Assembly (NCBI GenBank): GCA_015342445.1
Contig: JACEFO010002416.1
Span: 62,001 to 126,000 of the forward strand
Direction: 5' to 3'
DNA: 64,000 bases
From: Digitaria exilis
Taxonomy: Eukaryota > Streptophyta > Magnoliopsida > Poales > Poaceae
The position numbers and the translations under genes are program-made. The notes beneath the pieces are model-generated. The model had not been told where the DNA came from, made no database searches, and saw nothing but the letters and a program-made list of their open reading frames with translations. Shown one piece after another: positions 11,405-22,716 of the stretch (position 1 is the stretch's first letter; each line of letters begins with the position of its first letter).

Positions 11405-11490
11405 AATCTGATTTAGTAAATGCAGAGCAGCCTGAACACGCAAAAGGTTTATCGATATAGGTGTGCAAATAGATCTGGCTCTCATGGTTC
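11405..11490 (+). repeat. Low-copy repeat R1, second half
   Basis: The stretch aatctgatttagt-aatgcagagca and gtttatcgatataggtgtgcaa repeats at 12528-12592. There it is continuous with the first half, which supports an insertion in this copy. Confidence 0.7.
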
Positions 11491-11494
11491 AATG

Positions 11495-12075
11495 CATCTT
11501 GCCAACAGGATGTCCTTGGAAGTTTGAGAGCACCGTACAGCACTAACAATTTTCCTTGTCCTTGGATCAGCATGTATCGCCAGCAATAAGAATATAGCCC
11601 GATGGGGACCATGGCAAGCTTTAGAGAAAGTTGCATCCCACTACACAACCATACTCTAATGTATATATATGTGCGAATGGTCCCAATACATCCGTTAACA
11701 CGGTAACACACTATACTTCAAGGCCATGTGAAGGACAGACGAGGCTGACCAATGGGATTGAACCTGCTGTATCATAGAACTGGAGAGCAAACTGCAGAAT
11801 GCCCCAAGCTGTTACTTGGGACCTTTCTGCATGCATAGTTCGAATACATAGAAATATGCTTGGGAGCTTTCTGCATGCGGCACAATCAGGACATCCATAC
11901 CATGGAAAGAAATGGAGCCAAAGCAACCACCTTACGATGACAAAGGATTAGTGCGTGGCATGTAAAATAGACAGTTACGATATGATCACTACTTCAAAAG
12001 TATGTATAGTAGTGACATTTTTCAAATCCGCAGTGGTGTATGACCAGCATCCAACGATCTTGATGAAATTAAATC
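11495..12075 (+). repeat. Low-copy repeat R2, copy A (uninterrupted)
   Basis: About 580 bp match 22425-22716 joined to 23831-24175. Shared stretches include ttgcatcccactac, catatgtgcgaatggtccca, gacgaggctgaccaatgg and ccagcatccaacgatcttga. Copy A reads agaactggagagc where copy B carries a small CACTA element. No coding frame is apparent. Confidence 0.85.
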
Positions 12076-12420
12076 GGCTATTCCAATGGCCCAAATGCAG
12101 AGCCAACATAAGGGCCTCAGCAGTCGTTCCTTACAGCCAGCTGTTGCAGGTCTAACTCAGCGTGAAGTCTGACGTGGAGCAGGAGCAAGGAGGGAGCTAG
12201 CCGTGCCTGTCGTGCTGATATATAGCCAAAGCTATAAAGTCGTTCTACCATTCAGCTCGACGCCTCATCACGCATTATGTGGGCCTGCTAGATCGAGTGC
12301 TCCGTCGTCTCCAAAGTAGGTGTGCGCATACGCTCCTCCTATGCGCCCCCAATCATCTTCTTCCCACGACTCTCGGCTCCCCCTTTTGTAAGATGGTTAT
12401 ATGGCGCTTCCCATTATATG
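12076..12420. other. Intergenic stretch, nothing recognised
   Basis: Mixed composition, short frames only, and no repeat partner was seen elsewhere in the window. Confidence 0.3.
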
Positions 12421-12600
12421 TATAGAACAAGGAAATTAGGTAGGGAAATGGTGTCTCAACATGCAGTTATTTTCAAAATTAATTAAATTTGTTGAGTTGG
12501 TGAGTGATATGTAGCTTAACACTTTAATCTGATTTAGTTAATGCAGAGCAACCTGAACTTGCAAATTGTTTATCGATATAGGTGTGCAAGTGGTTCAATG
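12421..12600 (+). repeat. Low-copy repeat R1, uninterrupted copy
   Basis: It combines, without a gap, the sequence seen at 10881-10992 and 11405-11480. It represents the empty site for the LINE fragment. Confidence 0.75.
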
Positions 12601-12894
12601 TATTAGAATAAGATTCCAGACTCTACATCAACCGTGGGTATATAGTATGTACACAGCTATAATGCATTAGTATTAAAATACGTTGTGTAAAAAAGCATGT
12701 TACAGTGAATGATAATCCTTAAACATATTTGGAAACTTATGCATCTCCAGTTGTTGTGGAGTATTAGAGATGAGGCAGTTTGTTCGGAAACGATGGACCC
12801 AATTGTTTCAGTTGAACTGGGTGTAAAACGATCTTTCAAGACCGAGTGCGACACTTGTTTTAAAAGAAGAGGCTTATCACTACCGGATTCGGCT

Positions 12895-13540
12895 AGTTTG
12901 TCGTGAGCCCCAATGCTCACGGCAAAGGGCCAAAAACTCACGGCAAAGCCTTTGCCGTGAGCCGGCTCACGGTAAAAACCTATTGGCAAAGGGACCTATG
13001 CCGTGAGCCATATATCACCCTCTCGGCAAACCTTTGCCGTGAGCCAAAAAAACCCCTTTGGCAAAACAAATTTTACGATGACGGCGAGCAACGGCTGTCA
13101 ACGGCGTTAGTGGGGCCCGCACGGAAGTTTGCCGTGAGCCAAGGGACAGGCTCACGGCAAAGAAGGCTTGTTTGCCGTGAGCCAGGGACAGGCTCACGGC
13201 AAAGGAGGCATGTTTGTCGTGAGCCAAAGCCCTGGCTCACGTGCCCTGGCTCACGGCAAACATCCGTGCAGGCCCCACCTGGCAGAACAGCAAGGCGGCA
13301 GCCTGGAAGCCTGTTTGCCGTGAGCCTGGACGTTGGCTCACGGCAAAGGTTGCCTGTTTGCCGTGAGCAAAGCCCTGGCTCACAGCAAACGGGCTCCTTT
13401 GCCGTGAGCCAGGGCCCTGGCTCACGGCAAAGAGCCCAAAATTGCCCAGAAATGGCTCTTTGCCGTGAGCCTAGACCACAGGCTCACGGCAAAGGAGCCT
13501 TTTGCCGTGAGCCTGGGTCATTTTCTCACGGCAAAGAATG
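12895..13540. repeat. CACTA 1 left subterminal repeat array
   Basis: About two dozen copies of TTTGCCGTGAGC or its inverse occur, mostly as facing pairs separated by short loops. In En/Spm-type elements such motifs bind the accessory transposase protein and are needed for excision. The 212-codon frame across this block is just the translated repeat. Confidence 0.92.
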
Positions 13541-13822
13541 ACACCTGAGTCTATTTTTTTTCTGTTTTTTTTTTACATGATACCCCAATCAAAAAAGTAT
13601 GACACAGACAGTTTGCATATACATTGCACAACCACATATTCATCACAATGAGCATTAGAGACAGTTTATATAGATATTGCACAACCACACATAGTTAATA
13701 GTTATTACACAACGAGAAAGGTAAACTAGAAGTTCAACGACAAACAATAGAGTTCGACGACATCCAAACCAAGTTCAACCGCAACATTATCAAGTTCAAT
13801 CAAACGGCAACAAGTTCACTAC

Positions 13823-16121
13823 CTAGTAATGCGGCCTTCGTTCCCAAGGGTTGGAGGGCGAGGGTGTGGATAGATCCTGATCCCGTGGGTTTGCCTTCGG
13901 CGGCTGAGACGGCTGAGAGCCCCAATGCCCCCAAGGTGACACAGTAGCAGGTGGGCCTCGTGGCGTCGGCTGAGATCCCCAAGTCCCCCAAGGCAACACA
14001 GTAGCACTCGGCGACACATTAGCAGCAGGATCATTTGATGCCGCTGATAGACCCTGCACATCGAATAATATATTGCACATGTGGGGAAAGAATTAAGTTA
14101 CCAACATACAAATTAAAGCATTCATATATACTCACAGGTGTGTGTTGACGAGGCGCTGGGTACAATTGAATCTGTGGCGGAGGTATAGAGATCTGAGCAC
14201 CCACATTCTGCATCCAAAGATACATCTGGCTCATGGAGGCCTCTATTTGCTCCCGTTGGCTCCTCTCTTCTTGTAGCTGGGCCTGCAACGTAATATATGT
14301 TATAATTCAAATTAATAGTGTCAGAATTTAAAAAAGCTCGAAGCAAACAGAAATAACCTATAGACTCGCTATCTGCATCTGGTCAACGGTTTGTCTTGGG
14401 CGTATCGCATCGCTTCCGCTCGACGCCCTTGCTCGAATCTCGGAGAGTCTTGGTGTCGAGGCTGAGTCGATCGTGCTGTCACCCATCCAGTAACGCCCAT
14501 GCTTTTTGCCTCCTCCTACCTCCATAACGATTTGTCCATCAAAGTTCTGGGTGCTTGGATCGTACTCCGACCCATGGACCTCCCTTGCCCTTTGTGTGTA
14601 TGCACTAAGCCGTGGTGCGATTGTCGGATTGGTGTACGCTGAGGCCGGTGTCTCCATGCTGAAGTTAGTGTTTGCCGTCGCCTTGCCCATGTGAGCTAAA
14701 GCGTACGCCTTCACCTCGCCACAAGGCTAGCCACCATGTGAATCAGACTGCGGACAATGAGTGTAAGGTTGTTAGATATTTATCACTATGTCTAACATCA
14801 AAGCAAAGAAAGGTATCCGCTTACCCATGTTTTCGCAAATGCCCTGAGGTTTCGGTTGCCTTGATGGTGCACTGGTCCTTGCATCTTCAAACGCTTTTCC
14901 CGGGCAAGGTTGTGCTTCGCCAACCATTCAGTAGAGCACCACCTATCCACCATTCTTTCTTAGGCTTGTGCGTGATTATTACACCAACTAGCAGGCGCCT
15001 ACAAGACATGAATTGAACGTAGAATATCAAATAAAGCATGTTTATTCTCAGAAAAGAAGAGTCTTCAAGGTTGTTAGTTACCTGGAGGTATTGACCCCTG
15101 TTCAGCGTCATCTTTCTTGCCTCCTCCTTGGTGACCCTCGTGTGAAGCACTTCTGCATGGTAATTAATGATAGCCTGGATGCACGCCTCATAATGCATGT
15201 CATGCACTAGCTTTTTGCAGGCTCTATGAGCATTACGCTGCGCGTCTGCCTCATATCCATCCTCGCACCTGAAGAAATCCTGCATATACATACAATACTT
15301 ATATGCTCTGAATGCAATGAATAGAGTAATGTAGTGTGAGGTCAACTTACCCATAACTCGCCCTTCACCCACTTTGCCACGTTATCATAAAGCCTATCCA
15401 AAAGATCTCGCTGGTCCACCGCTGAGTAGTAGTGTTCAAAACTCAATGCCGGCTCATACACACCACCATGCAAAACCATGCCAGGGAAGTGTTCCCTGCA
15501 CAAAAGGCCTAGTATGCCATTGACAAGGCGTGTATGATCACCTACGCCCCACAATCTCCCAACTCTTAAAATGTGATTAATTTTGAGATTTGCAGTATAT
15601 CATATAAAGAATATTGATCGAGTCAAAAGTGCTTACTTCTGCCCATAGGGCCTAATCACTGGGCGTTTGTGAGGAGGTGGTCGTTTCGGAAGGGTCGACG
15701 GACCTCGCAAGCAAACTCTCGGTGGATCCCCAACGGCCTCCTCGTACCCCTGGTGCCCCTCACCCCCCTCATCGTCCTCCTCCTCCGCCTCCCCATCCTC
15801 CCCATCGTCGTCCTCCTCCCCCTCCCCATCCTCCTCCTCCCCCTCCTCCCCATCCTCCTCCTCTCCATCCTCTCCATCCTCCCCCTCCCCATCCTCCGCC
15901 TCCACTGACTCGTCCTCCGACTCCGGGTGCTGCGCGGGTGGTACAAAGTCATCGTCTTCAGAAGACGATGATTCCTGCTGACCACTCCCGGACCCCTCAC
16001 CACTGCCTTTCGGGCGACCCCTGCCCCTCCTTTGCCCCTCGCCTGACCCCTGCCCCTGCTCAAGTAGTTGATTCGATCTTTGGTACACGGAATTCACGTT
16101 CCTCACCTTCCCGCCTGCCAT
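13823..16121 (-). pseudogene. CACTA 1 accessory transposase gene (PF03004/Transposase_24-like), seven exons, two stops
   Basis: By splice signals and by comparison with the second CACTA element, the exons are 16121-15637, 15564-15351, 15279-15082, 14998-14825, 14747-14358, 14282-14136 and 14053-13823 (613 codons including the stop). All introns are GT-AG and phases agree. Exon 1 begins MAGGKVRNVN, is basic, then has a long Glu/Asp/Gly-rich tract. Exons 2-5 hold the plant Ptta/En/Spm domain (FEHYYSAVDQRD and the basic RLKMQGPVHHQG-like block). Exon 6 is Gln/Glu-rich, likely helical. Exon 7 is rich in Pro, Ser and Trp. Stops: TAA at 14962-14960, where the sister copy has Trp, and TAG at 14729-14727. 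The product probably binds the subterminal repeats, by analogy with TNPA. Domain naming is from memory. Confidence 0.8.
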
Positions 16122-16269
16122 ATCTGTTCAATCACCTGTCAATAAAAAGAATAGGAAAATTAGCACAAATAAACAAGATATACTATAGAAATTAGAAAAA
16201 TAAAGAGAATATAAATTAAATTAAGATAGCAATACAAATAAACTAAAATATTAAGGCACGTACAATTTT

Positions 16270-19200
16270 TTAGAAATAATAATCATCATCATCAATATTA
16301 GCTTGTTGGTAATACTCATCATCACTATCACGTGCGTCGATATCATCATGGTCATGCTCTGAAGGAGGAATGTTATCACTGTCATTGTTTAATTGCAATC
16401 GCTCAAGTAATTGTAAGTCCATCACATTTTCAACCTCATCTCCATCATCTTCGTCACCTAAATCTTCATTGTCTACTTCGATTCCAATCGTTTTTGCTAA
16501 ATCTATGACAAAACTCCCTTCAAGTCCATCTTCTTGAAAGAATTCTCCCTCATATGTGTTTGGATCTATATTATAATCATCATTGTTTGGGACAGGTAAT
16601 TTACCATGTGGTGATACCTTGTACACAACATCCCACCCCTGAACACGCACGTCGGTCTTACAAGGGTATTGGAGAAAATAAACTTGTGTGGCCTGTTGAG
16701 CGATAATATAGACATTGTCTCCTCGACATACGGATGATTGTTGGACTTCGACTAGCCCAAGGTTTGGGGTTCGTCTCACCTGTTTGGGATCAAACCAATG
16801 ACATTTGAATATGACAGGGTTAAATTCTCGACGACCACGAAACCTTAATTCATATATTTCCTCGATTCTTCCATAATACTCGACCCCATTAGAGCCCATC
16901 GTAAAAACTCCACTATTAGTGGTTCTTCGATTGGGCCGACTAAACTCGTGTGTTGTTGTGTGAAAGCGATATCCACTGACATCGTAACCAGTAAACGACC
17001 TAACCTTATTGCCAAAGCCATTGGCAACCTGTCTCAATTCGGCACTCATGGTAGAATCGTATCCACTCCCTTCTGTTTGAACCAAGAAATGAAATCAGGC
17101 ATTCCTGATCCCGCACCTTCCCTAAGAAGTCTATCAGATTCGTGAGGCATTGCTTCCCTGGAACGACGCCAATATTGGAGATGAATTTCCCTGTACCAAC
17201 AAGACACAAGGGGTTGGATGCAAAATAGTTACTACTCGAAAAAAAGTTAGGTTGAGAACTTACAACATGTACGGCTTCACTTCGTCGAGGCTGGTCAAGA
17301 CATATAGCATGATCTTGCGCCACTCTGACATGTTCAAAGCCTTATTGGTCGCGCCACTTGCACTGCCCAATTGCCCTCGAAAAATGCTAAGATTTGATTC
17401 ATTGGGCCCAACATTGTAACGAGGAAGAGGATTATGCACGCTAGGGAGATTGTCTGAATAGTATTTTGTTGTGAAGTTTGACACCTCCTCCAGAATGAAT
17501 GCTTCTGCAATGGATGCTTAAATTTTACATTTATTTCTACATTTACTTAGAAGAGTCTTTAGACATCTCTCCACTGCATAGCACCAACAGTTTTGGGAAG
17601 GCCCACCCATTCTGGCGTCATACGGGAGGTGCAAAATCATATGCTGCATCGGGTTAATGAAACCGGGTGGAAAGATCTTCTCCAGTTTACAGAGCAACGC
17701 CAATTTTTCCATCTCTTGTATCATGGTTCGAGATATCTCCTTTGCACAAAGCTGGCGGAAGAAATAGCTTAACTCTGTCAGCACTGGCCAGACACGGTCG
17801 GGGACATAGCCTCGGACCATCACTGGGAGAAGCCGCTCAAGCCAAATGTGGTAGTCATGACTCTTGAGCCCATTGACTCGCATGGTGGCAAAGTTAACTC
17901 CTCTCCTCCAATTGGTCCCATATCCATCAGGGAACATTAATATTTGGAACCATTCTAGTACTTCCCTCCTTTGTGCCCTCGTCAGAATGTAATCGGCCTT
18001 AGGCTTCTTCCAGGTCTTGCCTCTAGTGGGAGGCACCATGTTCATCTTTGGTCTATCGCACAATGTTGCTTGATCTACTCTAGCTTTAACATTGTCTTTT
18101 GTCTTATCAGAAATGTCCATGACTGTTCCGAATAAAGCCTCGGCATTATTCTTCTCGGTGTGCATCAAATCAATGATATGTGGAAGAAGAATGTCTGCCA
18201 TATAGGGGAGCCTCCACAATCCTAAACAATGAGTCCAGTTATGATCCTGACCATATCCTACAAAACCACCTTGTTGGTTGGCATGGAGACTAAATACCTG
18301 AGCACAAACCTCAGCCCCGGTCATAATGTGCGGTTGAGGGTATGTAACTACAAGACCTTTCGTGAAGTTCTTTATGTCTCGCCTGAATGGATATTCAGAG
18401 GGAGGAATTGCCGATGTTTGTCGAACGCGGAATACTTGCCACCCTTCTTCAACCAAATGAACATCAAATCTGACTTGCATATTGGGCATGGCATTCTACC
18501 ATGCACACACCAGCCGCAGAATATGCCATACGCTAGGAAGTCATGCAGGGAGTAGTGGTACCAAACATGCATTATAAAGTTTCTCTTTGTAGCTCGGTCG
18601 TATGTCAGTACCCCTACCTCCCAAGCACGGTCCAATTCATCAATCAGAGGCTTCATATACACATTCATATTAGTCCCCGGGTGGTCGGGAATTATCAATG
18701 ACAGGAATATGTTCTGCCGAGTAAATAAGATGCCGGTGGGGAGATTGAGAGGGATAACAAACACAGGCCAACAAATGTATGAGGCAGCCACCATCCCATA
18801 AGGTTGGAATCCATCTGTAGCTAGAGCAACACGAACATTACGAGCCTCATTATCTTTCACAGGATAAATTTGATTAAATCGTTGCCACAATTCACCATCG
18901 GATGGATGTACCATCTTGTCAGGATTGTATCGACGTCCATCTTTGTGTCATGTCATCTGTTTCGCGGTTTCCTCGGTCATGTAAAGCCGTTGGATCCTCG
19001 GTATGAACGGCATATACCGTAGGATTTTCATGGGCAGCTTGCTCTGCTTCTTCTGACCATCACCACAGTCTTGCTCCACGTACCGAGAGGATTTACACTT
19101 TGGGCAGTAATTCGCTTTCTCGTGTTCTTTCCTAAATAAGATGCATCCATTTGGGCAAGCGTGTATCTGCTCATAGGGCATCTTCAGTGCATTAAGGAGT

Positions 19201-19794
19201 TTTTTTTACCTCGTACATGTTCGGAGGCAGATTGTGAGGCTCTAGAAGTAGACTGCCAACAACTTTCAACATATTATCGAAGGCAACATGCCCAAGATTG
19301 TACTGGGACTTTAGGGACATAAGGCATGCAATGCCATCCAGTTGAGAAACCTTGGTATGCCCGTGAAGGGGCTGTTGAGCCGCGGATAACATGTCATAGT
19401 ACGCCTTTGCGGTTGCCTCCGGCTCCTCCTCCATAGGTTCCCCATTGAAGTGTGCTTCACTAAAGTCATTTAGCATGTCCCCTACCCCAGCTTCAGCATC
19501 ATAATCCATGACGCGTTGTCTCACGACCTCCTCTCTCACACGATCGTCGACTTCACCATGATACTTCCACCGTCTATAGCCGGCAACATATCCATTCTTG
19601 CAAATATGTGTACTCATGACATCCTTTGGTTGGCGTTTCTTGTTTTTGCAAATGCTGCATGGACACCAAGTCCTGGTGGCTCCTTTAGCATTTTGAAATG
19701 CTAGTTTCATGAATTCCTCGGTCTTCTCAATCCATTCTACTGTAAACTGACGATTACTCGGACGGCCCGTGTACATCCACTCACGGTCGCCCAT
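16270..19794 (-). pseudogene. CACTA 1 TNP2-type transposase, multiple lesions
   Basis: The start MGDREWMYTG at 19794 opens a transposase-associated domain (PF13963-like) with a CPCSICKN zinc-like motif. Next come the Transposase_21 region (about 19180-18000), a DUF4218-like block with FPPGF and GGPSQNCW (about 17760-17560) and a DUF4216-like block (about 17000-16600). An acidic C-terminal tail (about 16520-16270) follows. TNP2 proteins cut and join CACTA ends. Lesions: a frameshift at an A8 run (19200-19207), TGA at 18950-18948 in place of a Trp, a frameshift near 18395, TAA at 17520-17518, and a frameshift near 17060-17085. An intron with GTAAGT donor at about 17260 and CAG acceptor at about 17190 is likely. 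The gene cannot make a working transposase. Confidence 0.9.
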
Positions 19795-19882
19795 CCTTAA
19801 AGTATCAACAACAAATATAAAAATCTTAAGTATCTACACGCTCCTTATACTTTCTAATAGGTGAATATAGGTTCTAATCCCA

Positions 19883-20048
19883 CCCGAGGATGTGCCGATG
19901 TGGTTAGTCTCCATGCTCTACTCCTATCCGAGATACACGTCCTTAGAAGGAGAGTGTGTATCCAGAGAAAAAAAAGGGAGATACTGCTAAAACTCTGTCC
20001 CGGATGGAAGTAGAACATGGAGACTAACCACATCGACGCATCCTCGGG
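19883..20048. repeat. Inverted repeat (hairpin) upstream of TNP2 start
   Basis: The arms 19883-19936 and 19997-20048 are inverted copies over about 50 bases with no gaps. The first 48 positions differ only by about five transitions. They contain GATGTGGTTAGTCTCCATG and its inverse. The spacer is about 60 bases. The hairpin lies about 90-255 bases upstream of the TNP2 start codon, so it would sit in the 5' leader or promoter of the transposase transcript. Confidence 0.8.
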
Positions 20049-20540
20049 CTGTCCAAAAACGTGGACAATTCGAAACAGATATGGTTTTAAATATGCAGAT
20101 ATCTTGGCATATTTCGAACCGTATCTCTTCCGAACGGGAGACGCCTAACTCGGTTACGTGAACTACAAACATGAAAATGTAGAGAGGTGGGGTTTAATGT
20201 CTCACCTCGTCGTCGTGCAAGGTCGCGAGTCAAAAGCGGCCTCTACCTACACATAAAAAAATAAAAATATTAAAAGCAAATTTTGGCAGCATCTCCCTTG
20301 CACGGTGTTTTATCCAAGACCCGCAACAATCAACTTACAAACCGGGCACGATAGCCGGCAATGATCACACAAACAAAGGGCCGACAATTCATCATCAATT
20401 CATACAAAATTAACTCACATGCTTTATTAATTCTAACAATTTCAAATCCAATTCACAAGAGTTTATTGCATTCTCACACAATTAACATATATATACGAAT
20501 TAACAAGCACTGTGAGGAGCAATTCTCACCTCGAGTGCAC

Positions 20541-20745
20541 GGCTGCCCAGTGTCGTCGGGGGAGGCACGGACCACGGGGGAGGCACGGACGCCGAGGGAG
20601 GCGCGGCTGGCCGGGCGCGGCGGGCCCGCCTGGCGCGGCTGGCGCGCTGGCCGGGCGCAACCGGCTGGCGTGGCGGTTGGCGCGGCGGCTGGCGACGGGG
20701 GAGGCGGCGGAGGCTGGCGACGGGGGAGGCTGTGTGTGTGAAGTG
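20541..20745. repeat. GC-rich short-period repeat
   Basis: An irregular array of gaggcacgg, ggctggcgcg and ggcgacgggg words makes a GC island in otherwise AT-rich element sequence. It sits between the right subterminal repeats and the transposase leader and may be part of the promoter. It has no coding frame of note. Confidence 0.5.
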
Positions 20746-20779
20746 TGTTAACTGTGAAGGAAGATAAAAGGATAAGACT

Positions 20780-22280
20780 GGCGGCTTTGCCGTGAGCCGC
20801 AGATCTGGCTCATGGCAAACAGGCTGCTTTGCCGTTAGCCAGATCCGACGGCTCACGGCAAAGAGGCCTTTGCCATGGGCCAGATCGTGCGGCTCACGGC
20901 AAAGACCCCACGTGTCATTTTTTTTCTCTTCTCCTGCTAAATTTTATTTTATTCTATTTTTTTCCATAAATTTCTTGTGCTCCCATTAGAGAAAAGGGTA
21001 TCTGGCGGCTTTGCCATGAGCCGCCAGATCTGGCGGCTTTGCCATGAGCCATACCCGGCGGCCCACGGCGAAGCCCCCCACATGTCATTTTTTTTCTTTT
21101 GGCCCACTAAATTATATTTTATTCTATTTTTTCTCCCCTAAATTTTATTCTCTGCTATTTTTTCTACCCCGAAAAACGATGTTTGCCGTGAGCTATGAGA
21201 GACTCACGGCAAACATCACCTTTGCCGTGTGCCTAAGTTGATGCTCACAGCAAACATGGCCTTTGCCGTGAGCCTCCTCATAGGCTCACGGCAAACATGA
21301 AAACCACCCACTTTTTATTTTGGTTTCACATGTTTTCATATTCTTTCTTTCTTAGAAAGTCACTACAATGATCAAACTATTTCGTGGACTTTCATTAAAA
21401 TAACTTTATTCATATTTTTTGCTTATTATTTCATTATTTTGTTCACGTCTTAACAATTTTTCATTATTTCGTGCATATTTCGAATATAAATAAATATCAA
21501 ATATATCTAAAAAAATTAATAACCTTTAAGAAAGACCACATTATAGTGTCTATATCATATACACAATATTTTTAAACTCAAACTCAAACTTAAGCTTCAC
21601 TTTGACTTCACAAACTAAAAATCATTTCTCATATTTATGAAACTTCTACGGACATTTTCAATTTTGTGCATCGTACGAAACAAAGTTATGCGAAACCGTG
21701 TCAAACCTTCTCCACGACCAATGTGTCTGATACCAGTAGACATCCATAAATTTTATGATTTTTAGACTTTGTTTTGATATTTTTAAATAATTATGAAACA
21801 TATATTTGCCGTGAGCTTTCTAGATGCTCACGGCAAAGAGGTTGTTTGCCGTGAGCATCTAGAAAGCCCACGGCAAACAATGTCTTTGCCGTGAGCAAAG
21901 AGAAAGCTCACGGCAAACAGTGCCTTTGCCGTGCACTTTACAAACCTCACGGGAAACTACAGCACTAATGGCCGTTAGTGCCGCTACAGGAGGCGATATT
22001 TTAAATAATTTAAAAAAGTTTTGCCGAGAGCCTTGTTGTTTTAGCTCACGGCAAAGATTGCTTTTGCCGTGAGTTTATATTTGCCGTGAGCTTCTCTTTT
22101 TAAGCTCACGGCAAAGTGAACTCTTTTGCCGTGGGTTTTTATTTGCCGTGAGCTTTTCTTTTTAAGCTCACGGCAAAGAGGAATTTTGCCGTGAGTTTTT
22201 GTTTGCCGTGAGTTGCCGCCTTAAGGCTCACGCAAAGAAGTGTTTGCGCAAACATTCCTACTCACGGCAAACATCAATTT
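20780..22280. repeat. CACTA 1 right subterminal repeat blocks
   Basis: TTTGCCGTGAGC-type motifs and inverses occur in clusters at 20785-20910, 21005-21075, 21180-21300, 21805-21960 and 22020-22275. AT-rich sequence without genes separates them. The innermost clusters carry C-to-T-like changes (for example tttgccatgagcc). Confidence 0.9.
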
Positions 22281-22424
22281 TCCGGTCGTGACTATACCAA
22301 TACTTTAATTTTGAATTCACCCCAATAAAGCAGATCAAGCCCCGAGAAGATTATGTACGAGGAGACAAGTGTCTAGTAAACAGCCAGCTAGTCTGGCAAT
22401 GGTAACGACAAGGCCAGACACTGC

Positions 22425-22716
22425 AGCATGGTAAAAAGCCAAGAATTTGAAAGCACCTTACAACACTAATAATTTTCCTTGTCGTTGGATCAGCACCTCT
22501 AGGCAGCAATAAGAATCTAGCACGAACGGGACCATGGCAAAGTTGCGACAAAGTTGCATCCCACTATACGAGTATATTGCTAGACTCTAATGCGTACATA
22601 TGTGCGAATGGTCCCATTACATCCGTTAAGACGGTAACACACACTATACTTCAAAGCCTTGTGAAGGACGGACGAGGCTGACCAATGGCATTGAACATGT
22701 GCTATATCATAGAATT
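22425..22716 (+). repeat. Low-copy repeat R2, copy B left part
   Basis: It matches the left half of 11495-12075, in the same orientation and about 11 kb away. The match is cut at agaatt by a small CACTA element. Confidence 0.85.

Larger units (their letters stand above)
12878..22290 (-). mobile_element. CACTA element 1 (En/Spm-like, about 9.4 kb)
   Basis: The left end is CACTACCGGATTCGGC. The right end, read inward, is CACGACCGGAAAATTG. Long arrays of TTTGCCGTGAGC and its inverse lie just inside both ends (12.9-13.5 kb and 20.8-22.3 kb). Two genes lie between, both on the minus strand: TNP2-type transposase, then a PF03004-like gene. This order is usual for En/Spm elements, so the element's 5' end is on the right. 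The flanking triplets are TAT and ACT, which do not match. The right terminus has a G in place of the usual T (CACGA). Both genes are broken. Confidence 0.92.

Noticed and set aside
12903..13541. A 212-codon frame with repeated FAVS and GSRQ words
   Set aside because: It is the CACTA subterminal repeat read as protein; the period follows the DNA motif, and similar frames arise on both strands and in the other array blocks.
15342..15564. A frameshift in exon 2 of the CACTA 1 accessory gene
   Set aside because: Relative to CACTA 2 there is one base fewer at the exon start and one extra G about 20 bases on; the frame is restored and the exon is still 214 bases long.
15656..16195. Long frames opposite or beside exon 1 of the accessory gene (Arg-rich or Pro-rich)
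   Set aside because: They are shadows of the GAG/GAA-rich acidic tract in other frames.
12895..22280. Regular palindromic repeats resembling a CRISPR array
   Set aside because: Spacing is irregular, repeats occur in both orientations, and they lie only inside CACTA ends of a plant genome.
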